Positions 1 to 8,450 of a stretch of DNA of 64,000 bases are shown piece by piece (within the stretch, counting starts at the first letter, position 1; every line of letters begins with the position of its first letter). The notes beneath the pieces were generated by a model. It saw nothing but the letters and a program-made list of their open reading frames with translations, was not told the origin of the DNA and did not search any database. The stretch is from JAHBNG01 sp039028975. Its GTDB lineage: Bacteria; Chloroflexota; Anaerolineae; Caldilineales; Caldilineaceae. Location: NCBI GenBank assembly GCA_039028975.1, contig JBCCHB010000013.1, positions 87,918 to 151,917 of the forward strand, read 5' to 3'. The position numbers and the translations under genes were made by a program.

Positions 1-220
1 CAACGGTGATGACATCTAGAGATTCCGTGGCGATCATATCATCCACACTCGTATATGCCGTGCCGCCACTCCCTTCCACGGTTTTTCGGGCGCGGTCCAT
101 ATCCACATCACAGGCCGCAACCAGCGTAGCATGCTCAGAACCGCGGATGGCGGCAACATGTTTTGTGCCAATTTGACCGCAACCAATTACCGCAGTGCGG
201 AGCGTCTCTATTTGGGCCAT
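1..220 (-). CDS. Gfo/Idh/MocA-family oxidoreductase, N-terminal part (runs off window)
   Basis: The reverse strand from an ATG at 218-220 reads MAQIETLRTAVIGCGQIGTK and continues open to the window edge (about 73 residues). Residues 10-18 form the Rossmann dinucleotide-binding loop (GCGQIG), followed by H-V-A-A-I and an acidic residue after the second strand (AACDVDMDRA), the usual NAD(P)-binding start of the Gfo/Idh/MocA family. These enzymes oxidise or reduce sugars, inositols or related polyols in the cytoplasm; the substrate cannot be told from the N-terminus. The gene is divergent from nothing visible: the 263 bp upstream hold no gene. The family call is firm, the substrate unknown. Confidence 0.88.
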   Translation of the reverse strand, partial: MAQIETLRTAVIGCGQIGTKHVAAIRGSEHATLVAACDVDMDRARKTVEGSGGTAYTSVDDMIATESLDVITV

Positions 221-483
221 AATTCGTCTTTCAACCTTTCATAAATACTCTTTTCTTAGCTATCTTGGCTATCTAGCTCAGTTTTGTGAAGACTTTCATG
301 GTGCTCTCCGTCTGTGCGCCAATCACAGTATATACACCATATACACCAATTTTCTGAAGTCTGACTTTATTATGGCGTAGGAAGCATAAAAATCGACCCA
401 AAATATGGCCAAGCTCTGGCAGCTCACCCAGTGGTCGCTCCGATCTAGCTGGCTGCTGATTGGCTAAAAGCACTTTCATTGTA

Positions 484-1890
484 TCATATTGATCCCACAG
501 TTTGAACATCCCGCAAACGAATCGAGTGCCGAACGGGCGCAGCTGACCTCCACAGCCACAGACTACGTAGTAGCCCCCCAATGACCAGTGCCAGAAGGCA
601 GACCGTTAATCCAGACCAGCGCCCGATGAAGATGCCAATAATCATCAAGACGATAGAGAATAAAAGGGATAGGACAACCGACTCGGTAATACGACGGGTT
701 CTGCGTCCACTCATCAAGGTACCAGACGAAAGGGCGTCTGCGACGGCTAGTGCTGGAGCCAGCGTCATGATCCAAAGGCTCTGCCGGGCAATAGTGACCA
801 AATTTTCGGGCAGAGCCTGAACTTCCCGAAACCAATACTCGGAAAGAGGGGTAGCATTAAAGATCAACAAGATGCCCACGAGTATTAAGCTCAACTTAGC
901 CGTAAATCGATGAATGTTGGGCAGCGGATTGGGTTCATCCAACACTACAACGACAGCTTCCACGTACGCATGGGCCGAACTGGAGAGGATCGAAATCATC
1001 CCAATAATTACGGGCCAAACAGCCAACGAGGGGATAGGATTAGGTAAACGGCTGAGGGCAGCAGCTACGATAGGTTGAATGAGCACCTGAATCAAGATTG
1101 TCATCACTAGGGGCATGTAGAACTGAATGAGCGGGGACAATGTCAGTGGTTCTTCCGGCGGCGGCGCCTCTTGCAACTGATGGCGCAAAATGGGACGTAC
1201 CCGTATAGCGGAGTAGATTGCCTCGCCACATACGCCACTGGCAAAGGTGATTGAAGCAAAAACAATACCTGAAACCTCGGGAAGGAATTGAAAGAGCACA
1301 ATGACAACCGTATCCACTGCCAAACGGGTAACAGCACTCAATGTCACAGCTCGCGAGTAACCGAAGCGAATCAACACGCCATTATTCAGACGGCGTATTC
1401 CAACCGCTGCCACAAAAGGAAGCAAAATCTGTAGCCCCATCCTGGCCGGTTCAAATAGTTCCTCAGGCACATCAAGGATTTGGTTGGCGACAATGTCATA
1501 AAGCGGCGTAAAGGCAACAGCCCCATGAAGCCCCACTAGTAGGCCGATCAGGATAAGTGCAAAGCGGCGTAGCCTGCGGTAGGAGTCCCAATCTTTGCTA
1601 AAGGTGGTCGAAGTAGCCAGTAAGGCCAATGCCGGTGCGCCAAAGAGCAGGGCAATCGGAAAGGCAATGCCCCAAGCGGCCAAATTGATCTCTGGGTTGG
1701 GCAGCCGAGCCACAAAGGCTGCCAGCATTGGGGTTTCGACAGTCATCAAGAGCCAACCTGCGGCCAGTGGCCACCAGGTGTTCAATATTTGTCTTTGGGA
1801 AAGCGGTTTTGGCGAGGTCGTTGCTTGAGGTGGCAGAGATGAGGCTGCCATCGCGGGTTGTGTGTCATCATCTAAATCAGCTGTTGACAT
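484..1890 (-). CDS. Polytopic membrane protein, MATE/MVF-superfamily-like transporter
   Basis: About 468 residues with around 12 hydrophobic segments after a polar N-terminus rich in D, T and P. The first membrane segment begins near NTWWPLAAGWLLMTVETP, and segments such as SLAVWPVIIGMISILSSSAHAY recur in the second half, giving the two-bundle look of MATE/MVF-type secondary transporters that export drugs or lipid-linked compounds by cation antiport. I infer the superfamily from topology and the P-rich first helix, not from a diagnostic motif. The start at 1890 (MSTADLDDD) is preferred to an upstream ATG at 1941, which would add 17 uncharacteristic residues and crowd the divergent DUF1080 promoter. 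The last residues are basic and cytoplasmic. It could equally be an ANKH-like or O-antigen-flippase relative. Confidence 0.7.
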   Translation of the reverse strand: MSTADLDDDTQPAMAASSLPPQATTSPKPLSQRQILNTWWPLAAGWLLMTVETPMLAAFVARLPNPEINLAAWGIAFPIALLFGAPALALLATSTTFSKDWDSYRRLRRFALILIGLLVGLHGAVAFTPLYDIVANQILDVPEELFEPARMGLQILLPFVAAVGIRRLNNGVLIRFGYSRAVTLSAVTRLAVDTVVIVLFQFLPEVSGIVFASITFASGVCGEAIYSAIRVRPILRHQLQEAPPPEEPLTLSPLIQFYMPLVMTILIQVLIQPIVAAALSRLPNPIPSLAVWPVIIGMISILSSSAHAYVEAVVVVLDEPNPLPNIHRFTAKLSLILVGILLIFNATPLSEYWFREVQALPENLVTIARQSLWIMTLAPALAVADALSSGTLMSGRRTRRITESVVLSLLFSIVLMIIGIFIGRWSGLTVCLLALVIGGLLRSLWLWRSAAPVRHSIRLRDVQTVGSI

Positions 1891-2012
1891 TGTTTTGAAT
1901 CTTTCGGCTCGTTCTGTTGATAAGTTGCTATAGGCATACAATAGGTATTATAGTCAGCATCTTCCTAGAATACATAAAGAGCAAATCTGTAAATCAACTA
2001 AAAGGAAAAAAC

Positions 2013-2750
2013 ATGACACAAGAACGACCAGGCTACGACGACACTCCCATGATTCCTGGCTCCACCTACCGAGTTCACGACAAGGCTCGCCCGCGTCCTA
2101 GGGTTGTAATGCCCGGCGCAGAAAATCACCTGCCACCATCTGACGCAATCGTGCTCTTTGACGGCTCTGATCTCGCGGGATGGGTAGGCCGAGACGGCGA
2201 TGCGCCATGGAAGGTTGAGAATGGCTATATGGAAGTGGCCCCTCGATCCGGCGGTATCCAGACCAAAGCTGAGTTTGGTGATTGCCAGCTTCACATCGAG
2301 TGGGCCGCACCGGTGGAGGTAAAGGGCGAGTCCCAAGGACGAGGTAATAGTGGTGTCTTTCTCATGGGGCGCTATGAAATTCAGGTGCTTGACTGCTATG
2401 AGAACCCGACATACGCTGACGGCACGGCTGGAGCTATCTATGGTGAATATCCGCCGCTTGTCAATGCTTGCCGCCAACCTGGTGAATGGCAGAGTTATGA
2501 CATCGTCTGGAAAGGCCCCCGTTTTGACGGCGACACCCTCACCCGCCCAGCTTCGGTGACGGTCTTCCACAATGGCGTACTGCTCCACCTAGACCAAGAG
2601 CTGCTCAGTCCCACCGGTCATCGGGATGTATATGAGTATGTACCCCATGCCGAGACTGGTCCGCTCTCTCTACAAGATCACGGCGATCTGGTGCGCTTCC
2701 GCAATATTTGGTATCGACCACTTACAGGGTATGATGAGGGTGGAGAGTAA
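2013..2750 (+). CDS. DUF1080 (3-keto-disaccharide hydrolase-like) protein
   Basis: 245 residues without a signal peptide. The DUF1080 concanavalin-like beta fold is recognisable: AIVLFDGSDLAGWVGRDGDA near residues 45-65, GYMEVAPRSGGIQTKAEFGD, then the core GNSGVFLMGRYEIQVLD and a C-terminal FRNIWYRPL. Members of this family bind or hydrolyse sugars, and some cleave 3-keto-glucosides, often next to Gfo/Idh oxidoreductases such as the one at the left edge. Start chosen at ATG 2013 (MTQERPGYDD) behind an AAAGGAAAA ribosome site; an upstream in-frame ATG at 1917 adds an isoleucine-rich stretch unlike the family. Catalytic role is inference from the family and neighbourhood. Confidence 0.85.
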   Translation: MTQERPGYDDTPMIPGSTYRVHDKARPRPRVVMPGAENHLPPSDAIVLFDGSDLAGWVGRDGDAPWKVENGYMEVAPRSGGIQTKAEFGDCQLHIEWAAPVEVKGESQGRGNSGVFLMGRYEIQVLDCYENPTYADGTAGAIYGEYPPLVNACRQPGEWQSYDIVWKGPRFDGDTLTRPASVTVFHNGVLLHLDQELLSPTGHRDVYEYVPHAETGPLSLQDHGDLVRFRNIWYRPLTGYDEGGE

Positions 2751-2780
2751 TCTATAGATATAAAACGCTGGATACTTCTG

Positions 2781-2866
2781 CTTGCACCCGCGGCGGTGTA
2801 ACACAACGCCGCGAACATTTCGTTCGCGGCTGCTTGGATAGCGTTCGGGATAATTTCAAGGATTAT
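2781..2866 (-). pseudogene. Fragment of a hydantoinase B N-terminus
   Basis: Read leftward from 2866, the reverse strand gives LEIIPNAIQAAANEMFAALC, which matches the N-terminus of both HyuB proteins in this window (LEIIQNSLQATADEMFAVMR and LEIIQNSVQATADEMFGAMR). It has no usable start and ends after about 30 residues. It lies 33 bp behind the stop of the HyuB gene at 2899-4677, in the same orientation. The inverted repeat CCGCGAAC/GTTCGCGG inside it is part of this coding remnant and may now serve as a hairpin between the convergent genes. Confidence 0.72.
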
Positions 2867-2898
2867 AGGAGGGCAGCTTTGTTATTCATTTCTCGTTT

Positions 2899-4677
2899 CT
2901 AAAAACGCTTGCTCAACCCATAATCCCGATTGGCCTGCTCCTCCGTAATGTATCCATTTTTCAAATCGTCCTTCACCAATGCCTCATCCCGCTCCAATGG
3001 ATCACCCCAACCTGCACCCGTTGCCGTCATGACCTGAATTACGTCATCGGTGTTGAGCGTCATGCCACCAATGACGGCATAGCGTTCAGTCTCACCGTTG
3101 GAGCGTCGAATGACGATGTGGTTGCCGGAGCCATTTTTACCTCCTTCCAGTCCCCATGGCGGAACAGTATCGCGGGTATAGGCTGCCGTTAACCAAGCGT
3201 TATCCGAGCGAATACGATAGTCGATGCGTACGCCGTTTCCGCCACGGTGAAGACCGGCCCCACCATCCTCATTGTGAACGCTGAGGTGATCCACAGTAAC
3301 GCCGTAACGCGCTTCGGCCACTTCGGCGGGGCAATTATAAGTCTCGCCGTGGGAGGCGCTAAATTGGCCCGCATTGCCATCCCGCTGGCTGGTCCCACCC
3401 CAGCCGCCGATCTGTGGTTCGACGACGGTGTACGGTCGCCCCGTATCTGGGTGAATACCACCAAAGACGGTGCCGCAGATGGATGCAAAATTCCCTGCCG
3501 GAATCCGCTCTCCTAAGTATGGGGCCAGACAGCGCAGAATCAGATCGTGGAGACGGATGGAGATCTCGTAGTTGATGGCCATGGCCGCGGGGAAATGGGG
3601 ATGAAAGACGCTTCCTTCTCGCAATTTTACTTTGAGCGGCCGAAAGCTGCCACCATTGGCCACTTTTCCGAGGTGCGCTTTCCCTGAGTCTAGAATATTC
3701 TTGAAGGCTACTTGACAGGCAATGGTTGCCCGATCACCGCTCATGTTAAAGGGACCGAGATCTTGGTCCGGATTGCCTCGCAGATCCACGATAAACTCAT
3801 CATCGCTTATCTGGATAGAGACGGTGTAGATTTCGCCGTTATCCTGCTGCTCGTCTAGCGAATAGCTTCCGTTGGGCAACGTCCGCAAGGCGTGCAGACT
3901 TACCTCTTCTCCGTAGTTCAGATGGACATCCAGTGCGTGGAGAAAGGTCTCATTCCCGTATTTATGGGCCGTCTCCAGAATGCGCCGCTCGCCCACCCGA
4001 ACAGCAGCGATAGCGGCCCAGAGATCGCCAGTCAGAAAATCAGGGCGGCGGCTGTTGGCGGTAAGAATATCAAAAACGGCGCGAATTGGCTCCCCCCGCG
4101 AAACAATCTTAACCCCAGGTAGAATTAAGCCTTCTTGAAAGATCTCAGTCGCCTCGGTAGACATGCCGCCAGGGACCATGCCGCCAATGTCGTTCCAATG
4201 GGCAATGTTGGCCGTCCACGCGATAATTTCCGGTGATCGACCCAAGAGCTGAGTTTGTCGAAGCACACCCGAGCCGTTGCCGAAGCCTTCGACAAGCTCA
4301 GGCTTCGGCTCTAGTTCAGGTTCCGGCTCCTGATAGAAGACCGGCATGGTCAACACTACATCATTGAGATGGGTCACGCCGCCGTTGTAGGGATCATTGG
4401 TAATGAAGATATCACCGGGCTGGATATCCCCAGGTTGATCGAATTTCTGAAGCAGCCGCTTGACCGTCTTATCGAGTACGCCCACAAAGGTAGGAATCCC
4501 CGCACCGGAACTGGCCATTTCACCAGTACGGTCAATGACACCTGTGCCCATATCCAGCACCTCGTAGATGATGGCGCTCATGGCGGTACGACGCATAACC
4601 GCGAACATTTCGTCCGCGGTTGCTTGAAGTGAGTTTTGGATAATTTCAAGAGTGATGGGGTCGTTAATGTGTCTCAT
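2899..4677 (-). CDS. hyuB: N-methylhydantoinase/5-oxoprolinase subunit B
   Basis: 592 residues from MRHINDPITLEIIQN. Full-length HydB family: N-terminal TLEIIQN, the hallmark ITNDPYNGGVTHLNDV, and the C-terminal GGWGGTSQRDGNAGQFSASHG and WGLEGGKNGSGN blocks. With an A subunit such proteins carry out ATP-dependent opening of hydantoin or oxoproline rings in the cytoplasm. No hyuA is adjacent here; the only one lies at 10533-12596. A stretch of about 33 residues between VFYQE and SPEIIAWT (DNA about 4235-4330), containing the tell-tale PELVEG, is absent from the paralogue at 8451-10142 and comes from an inserted palindromic repeat. Start at 4677 (second Met of the open frame) leaves the family N-terminus right after it. 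Paralogy to the 8451 gene is very strong along the whole length. Confidence 0.93.
   Translation of the reverse strand: MRHINDPITLEIIQNSLQATADEMFAVMRRTAMSAIIYEVLDMGTGVIDRTGEMASSGAGIPTFVGVLDKTVKRLLQKFDQPGDIQPGDIFITNDPYNGGVTHLNDVVLTMPVFYQEPEPELEPKPELVEGFGNGSGVLRQTQLLGRSPEIIAWTANIAHWNDIGGMVPGGMSTEATEIFQEGLILPGVKIVSRGEPIRAVFDILTANSRRPDFLTGDLWAAIAAVRVGERRILETAHKYGNETFLHALDVHLNYGEEVSLHALRTLPNGSYSLDEQQDNGEIYTVSIQISDDEFIVDLRGNPDQDLGPFNMSGDRATIACQVAFKNILDSGKAHLGKVANGGSFRPLKVKLREGSVFHPHFPAAMAINYEISIRLHDLILRCLAPYLGERIPAGNFASICGTVFGGIHPDTGRPYTVVEPQIGGWGGTSQRDGNAGQFSASHGETYNCPAEVAEARYGVTVDHLSVHNEDGGAGLHRGGNGVRIDYRIRSDNAWLTAAYTRDTVPPWGLEGGKNGSGNHIVIRRSNGETERYAVIGGMTLNTDDVIQVMTATGAGWGDPLERDEALVKDDLKNGYITEEQANRDYGLSKRF
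4281..4307. repeat. CTTCGACAAGCTCAG palindromic repeat inside hyuB
   Basis: The sequence CTTCGACAAGCTCAGG is enclosed by a perfect 7-bp inverted repeat, CGAAGCC (4281-4287) and GGCTTCG (4301-4307). The same core occurs twice, head to head, at 58165-58204. On the coding strand of hyuB it is translated as PELVEG. It is a REP-like dispersed element that has entered an open reading frame without breaking it. Confidence 0.8.
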
Positions 4678-4708
4678 GAGTAGGATAGACATTATATGGA
4701 TATAGTTT

Positions 4709-4783
4709 GGGACGCGGATACTGCGAAAAAACGCGGATAAATCTCCAGTAAAATCAGCGTTAATCCGCGCTCGTCAGCGTCCC
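4709..4783. repeat. Palindromic CGCGGATAA-type intergenic repeat
   Basis: GGGACGC at 4709-4715 pairs with GCGTCCC at 4777-4783, and the interior holds CGCGGATAAAT against TTAATCCGCG. The element fills the space between the divergent starts of hyuB (4677) and the repeat protein (4961), so it sits in promoter territory. It looks like a dispersed palindrome; no transposase accompanies it. Confidence 0.6.
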
Positions 4784-4960
4784 ATTTATTAATCCTTATC
4801 TCTGATTATATCACAGGGCAAAGGCGGTGGCATGAAGCAAGAACCCGTTAATGTTTACGTAATATTCGAGCCGTAACATCCGAGGCGACCGAACGGTCTA
4901 AGACTATGTAGCAAATAATTTTCGTAGAAAATGACAGAACTAAATTACCCGGAGAATATA

Positions 4961-7864
4961 ATGAGAAAGATGAAAACAACGATGAGAAACAGAGCAGGGC
5001 TAATCACCCAGCTACTTATGGTAGTAGCGCTCGCTCTTACCCCACTTGCTGTGCTTCCCCAAACCGCGCAAGCACAGACAAGCACTGAGGATCACACTAG
5101 GGATCGCAGTACCAACTTCATGCTCGACGTTGCTTTGAATGGACTTGAAGACTTGGGCGATGACTTTGTTTACGAAGGCTGGCTGATTGTTGATGGCGCT
5201 CCCGTCTCGACCGGGATTTTTCGCATCAATGCAGACGGTGAGCTTAGCGATAGCAGCTTCGATGTCAGCGCGCATGATCGCCAAAATGCAGCCGCGTTCG
5301 TGCTAACCATTGAGCCTGCAGTCGACGACGATCCTGCTCCAAGTGATGTCCACGTTTTGGGTGGTGAACTTGTCGATGGCAGCGCTGCATTGAGTGTTGG
5401 CCATGCCGCTGCATTGGGTGACGATTTTTCCACAGCCGCAGGCAGCTTTATCTTAGCCGCACCCTCTGGTGGCGAAGAGCAGCCGGCCGTCAATGGCATC
5501 TGGTGGCTTGATCCAACAACTGGACCCGGTCCTGGGCTAGATCTGCCCACGCTACCCGCGGGCTGGACATATGAAGGCTGGGTTGTGGGCGAAGATGGTC
5601 CCATTTCTACGGGGACATTTACATCCGTAACTGGCGCAGATAGCGACGCAGGCGGGCCAACTGCCGGTCCCGAAGACACGCCGCCCTTCCCCGGTCAAGA
5701 TTTTGTTGACCCTGCCATTGACTTGACCGGCTATTCTGCGGTTATCTCCATTGAGCCAGTACCCGACAACAGCCCCGCTCCTTTTGCCTTCAAGCCGCTG
5801 GTTGATATTAACATCGAAAATCTAACTAGCGCCACGAATCCGTTACAAGTCATGATGAATCAGGCCAACACCCTGGCCACTGGCACCGTAACCTTCCTGC
5901 AGCCGCTAACGCTTAACTTTAACGGTCTGGAAGATCTCGGCAACGATTTTGTCTACGAAGGCTGGCTAATTGTGGATGGCGCTCCTGTTTCAACAGGCCT
6001 TTTCAGCATCAATGAGAACGGCGCTCTAAGCGAAACGACCTTCTGGGTAAGCGGTGATGTTCGTGACAATGCAACCGACTTTGTCCTAACCATCGAGCCG
6101 GCGGTAGGCGATGACCCAGCCCCCAGCGATGTACATGTCCTCGGTGGCTCGTTTGAGAATGGCATTGCCAGCCTAAACACTGGTCACCCGGCTGCGCTCG
6201 GCACCGATTTTGCAGACGCCAGCGGTAGCTTCATTCTGGCGGCGCCCTCTGGCGGCGAAGAGCAGCCCCATGTAAACGGCATCTGGTGGCTCGATCCGAA
6301 TGCGGGTCCCGGCCCGGCACTGAACTTACCCGAACTCCCAGCCGGCTGGGCATACGAAGGTTGGGTTGTGGGCGAAGATGGCCCCATCTCCACAGGTACC
6401 TTTACTTCTGTAACTGGTGCAGATAGCGATGCTGGTGGACCAACGGCTGGTCCCGAAGGCACGCCACCTTTCCCCGGTCAAGACTTTGTTGACCCTGCTA
6501 TTGACTTAACAGGATATGCAGCCGTCATTTCTGTTGAGCCAGTACCCGACAACAGCCCGGCCCCCTTCACCTTCAAGCCGCTGGTTGATACCAATATTGA
6601 AGACCTAGGCATGGGCGTTTTGCAGGCCATGGAAAACCAGTCCGCAACCATCGCAAGCGGAACGGCATTCTTCTTGACTGAATTGAAATTAAGTGTTGAA
6701 GGGTTGGAAGATTTAGGTCAAGGTTGGGTCTATGAGGGGTGGATTATTGTAGACGGTATGCCTGTCTCTACCGGCCTCTTTACCATCGATGCCGAGGGTG
6801 TACAGAGTGAGCAAGTCTTTATGATTGATGCCCGCGATGCCCGCGCGGCAACGGCCTTTGTGTTGACGATAGAACCGACACCCGATGATGACCCTGCGCC
6901 CAGCGCGGTTCATGTACTAGCGGGCGACCTCACTGAAGGTCTGGCTGAATTAACGGTAGGCCATCCCGCAGCATTGGGCAGCGACTTTAGCGACGCCAGC
7001 GGTAGCTTTATTCTAGCGGCTCCCTCTGGTGGCGAAGCTCAGAGCCATGTCAACGGCCTTTGGTGGCTGGACCCTGCGGGCGGCCCTAGCCCCTCTCTAA
7101 ATCTGCCTGAACTACCCGAAGGATGGATCTATGAGGGATGGGTTGTGGGTGCCGATGGTCCCATCAGCACTGGTCGCTTCACCTCTGTTAGCGGTGCGGA
7201 CAGTGACGGTGCCGGACCTGCCGCAGGCCCAGAAGGCACACCGCCTTTCCCCGGCCAGGATTTTGTGTCCCCAGCTATCGACCTGACCAGCGGCTACGCG
7301 GCAGTCATTTCGATTGAGCCTGTGCCAGACAACAGCCCAGCTCCTTTTGCCTATAAGCCACTAATTGACCCCTCGATTGAAGACACGGGTGCCGGCGTTT
7401 TGCAAGAGATGGAGCTACACTTGGAGACACTGGCAACTGGAACCGTGCTGATTATGGCGGCTGAACAGGCCGATGTAATCATGGAAGAGGCCATGCCCGA
7501 ACCAGCAGCGGAAGGGGAAGCGGAGATGGTTATTGCTGCCCAAGGTGAATTTAAGGGCTCAGGTCCTAGCTACCAAGGGGCAGGCACGGCTACCATCTAT
7601 ACTGAAGGCGATAGCCGCACTTTGCATCTGTCAGACTTCTCTGTGACCAATGGGCCAGACCTGCACGTGCTGCTAATCAGCAACACTGATGCCACATCAA
7701 CAGATGGGTTGGGCGATTACATCGACCTTGGCTCGCTCAAAGGAAACATGGGTGACCAGAACTACGAGATTCCTGCCGACGTAGATCTTTCCCAATATAG
7801 TGGTGTGATGATCTACTGTGTCCCATTCCACGTGCCATTTGCCACCGCTGCCTTTGGAGGCTAA
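4961..7864 (+). CDS. Secreted protein: three tandem RskA-like double repeats plus DM13 domain
   Basis: 967 residues. A signal peptide (MRKMKTTMRNRAGLITQL, hydrophobic core, cleavage after TAQA) is followed by three copies of a ~258-residue unit. Each unit has half A (GLEDLG..VYEGWLIVDGAPVSTG, then DDPAPSDVHVLGG and GSFILAAPSGGE) and half B (YEGWVVGEDGPISTGTFTSV, then GTPPFPGQDFV and EPVPDNSPAPF). The YEGWxxxxGxPxSTGxF signature resembles the extracytoplasmic domain of anti-sigma-K (RskA) proteins. Residues from about 860 form a DM13 domain (GTATIYTEGD, GPDLHVLLIS, LKGNMGDQNYEIP, IYCVPFHVPF) with the expected single Cys, proposed elsewhere to bind or transfer electrons. Start at 4961 behind GGAG; an ATG at 4931 lacks a ribosome site. 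It has no LP-x-V tail, unlike the other secreted proteins here. Confidence 0.85.
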   Translation: MRKMKTTMRNRAGLITQLLMVVALALTPLAVLPQTAQAQTSTEDHTRDRSTNFMLDVALNGLEDLGDDFVYEGWLIVDGAPVSTGIFRINADGELSDSSFDVSAHDRQNAAAFVLTIEPAVDDDPAPSDVHVLGGELVDGSAALSVGHAAALGDDFSTAAGSFILAAPSGGEEQPAVNGIWWLDPTTGPGPGLDLPTLPAGWTYEGWVVGEDGPISTGTFTSVTGADSDAGGPTAGPEDTPPFPGQDFVDPAIDLTGYSAVISIEPVPDNSPAPFAFKPLVDINIENLTSATNPLQVMMNQANTLATGTVTFLQPLTLNFNGLEDLGNDFVYEGWLIVDGAPVSTGLFSINENGALSETTFWVSGDVRDNATDFVLTIEPAVGDDPAPSDVHVLGGSFENGIASLNTGHPAALGTDFADASGSFILAAPSGGEEQPHVNGIWWLDPNAGPGPALNLPELPAGWAYEGWVVGEDGPISTGTFTSVTGADSDAGGPTAGPEGTPPFPGQDFVDPAIDLTGYAAVISVEPVPDNSPAPFTFKPLVDTNIEDLGMGVLQAMENQSATIASGTAFFLTELKLSVEGLEDLGQGWVYEGWIIVDGMPVSTGLFTIDAEGVQSEQVFMIDARDARAATAFVLTIEPTPDDDPAPSAVHVLAGDLTEGLAELTVGHPAALGSDFSDASGSFILAAPSGGEAQSHVNGLWWLDPAGGPSPSLNLPELPEGWIYEGWVVGADGPISTGRFTSVSGADSDGAGPAAGPEGTPPFPGQDFVSPAIDLTSGYAAVISIEPVPDNSPAPFAYKPLIDPSIEDTGAGVLQEMELHLETLATGTVLIMAAEQADVIMEEAMPEPAAEGEAEMVIAAQGEFKGSGPSYQGAGTATIYTEGDSRTLHLSDFSVTNGPDLHVLLISNTDATSTDGLGDYIDLGSLKGNMGDQNYEIPADVDLSQYSGVMIYCVPFHVPFATAAFGG

Positions 7865-7878
7865 TGGTCCTAGTGGTC

Positions 7879-7917
7879 GCTGGTCGATTTCGCTGGTCAA
7901 TTTCGCTGGTCGATTTC
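7879..7917 (+). repeat. Three 13-bp tandem repeats
   Basis: GCTGGTCGATTTC occurs three times in a row (second copy with one change, A for G), starting 14 bp after the stop of the DM13 protein gene. No coding or hairpin role is evident. Confidence 0.85.
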
Positions 7918-8045
7918 AACATCGAAGAGGCTGGCGACCCACAGTTCGCAGATGTTGGAAGGTAACCTTGGCTTATTCCCAACCGGTAACGTGACGATTG
8001 TTTTGTAAGGTTAGACTGCCATAAGAATAGTATTCGAATGTAGTT

Positions 8046-8085
8046 AACGAGAAGAGGCCGGTACCTGTGCCAGCCTCTTCTCGTT
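8046..8085. terminator. Hairpin terminator candidate
   Basis: A perfect 13-bp stem, AACGAGAAGAGGC (8046-8058) and its complement (8073-8085), encloses a 14-nt loop. It lies between the rightward gene ending at 7864 and leftward remains ending at 8113, so it could end transcription from either side. There is no clear T-run, hence the moderate score. Confidence 0.6.
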
Positions 8086-8112
8086 GTGTACGATTGAACC
8101 CGCAGCCAATGG

Positions 8113-8423
8113 TCAAGATATCTCTACGGAATCCCAGTCATCAACCGTGCGCAGACCTGTATTAAAGTTAATGCCTACGCCGGTTATTGCTTTGTTTTGG
8201 CTCTCATAAAATCTTTGAACAACGCCCGATTTCCTCGGAATAACTCTTCCAGGGTAGATACAAACAGACTTTTCCCAAAACGCCGTGGACGCGATAAAAA
8301 CCAAACACCTTTGGGCCGCTTCACCAGATCATAGACGTGCTTGGTCTTATCGATATAGAGAAACCCACCGGTAATAATGTCAGAAAAGGTAGATGTGGAA
8401 GTCGGTAGAAATTTAGGCATCAT
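8113..8423 (-). pseudogene. Collapsed AAA-ATPase-like/PD-(D/E)XK gene (N- and C-terminal ends only)
   Basis: From 8423 leftward, 79 residues match the start of the AAA-ATPase-like family (FSDIITGGFLYIDKTKHVYD, then FLSRPRRFGKSLFVSTLEEL with the Walker-like GKS). The frame then stops at 8184. In a second frame, down to 8113, the last 20 residues read GVGINFNTGLRTVDDWDSVE, the conserved C-terminal end of the same family. The intact relative at 39467-41008 ends LLGINFSSQQKTVDDWKMEE. About 420 internal residues are missing and the two ends are out of frame, so this is an internal-deletion relic. It starts right behind the hyuB stop at 8451. Confidence 0.85.
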
Positions 8424-8450
8424 AATGCCATTATACCATAGTTTGCTTCG

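Noticed and set aside
5170..5679. 169-residue reverse frame inside the RskA-repeat gene, with copies at 5953 and 6184
   Set aside because: Shadow frames of the repeated coding strand; they recur only because the gene is repetitive.
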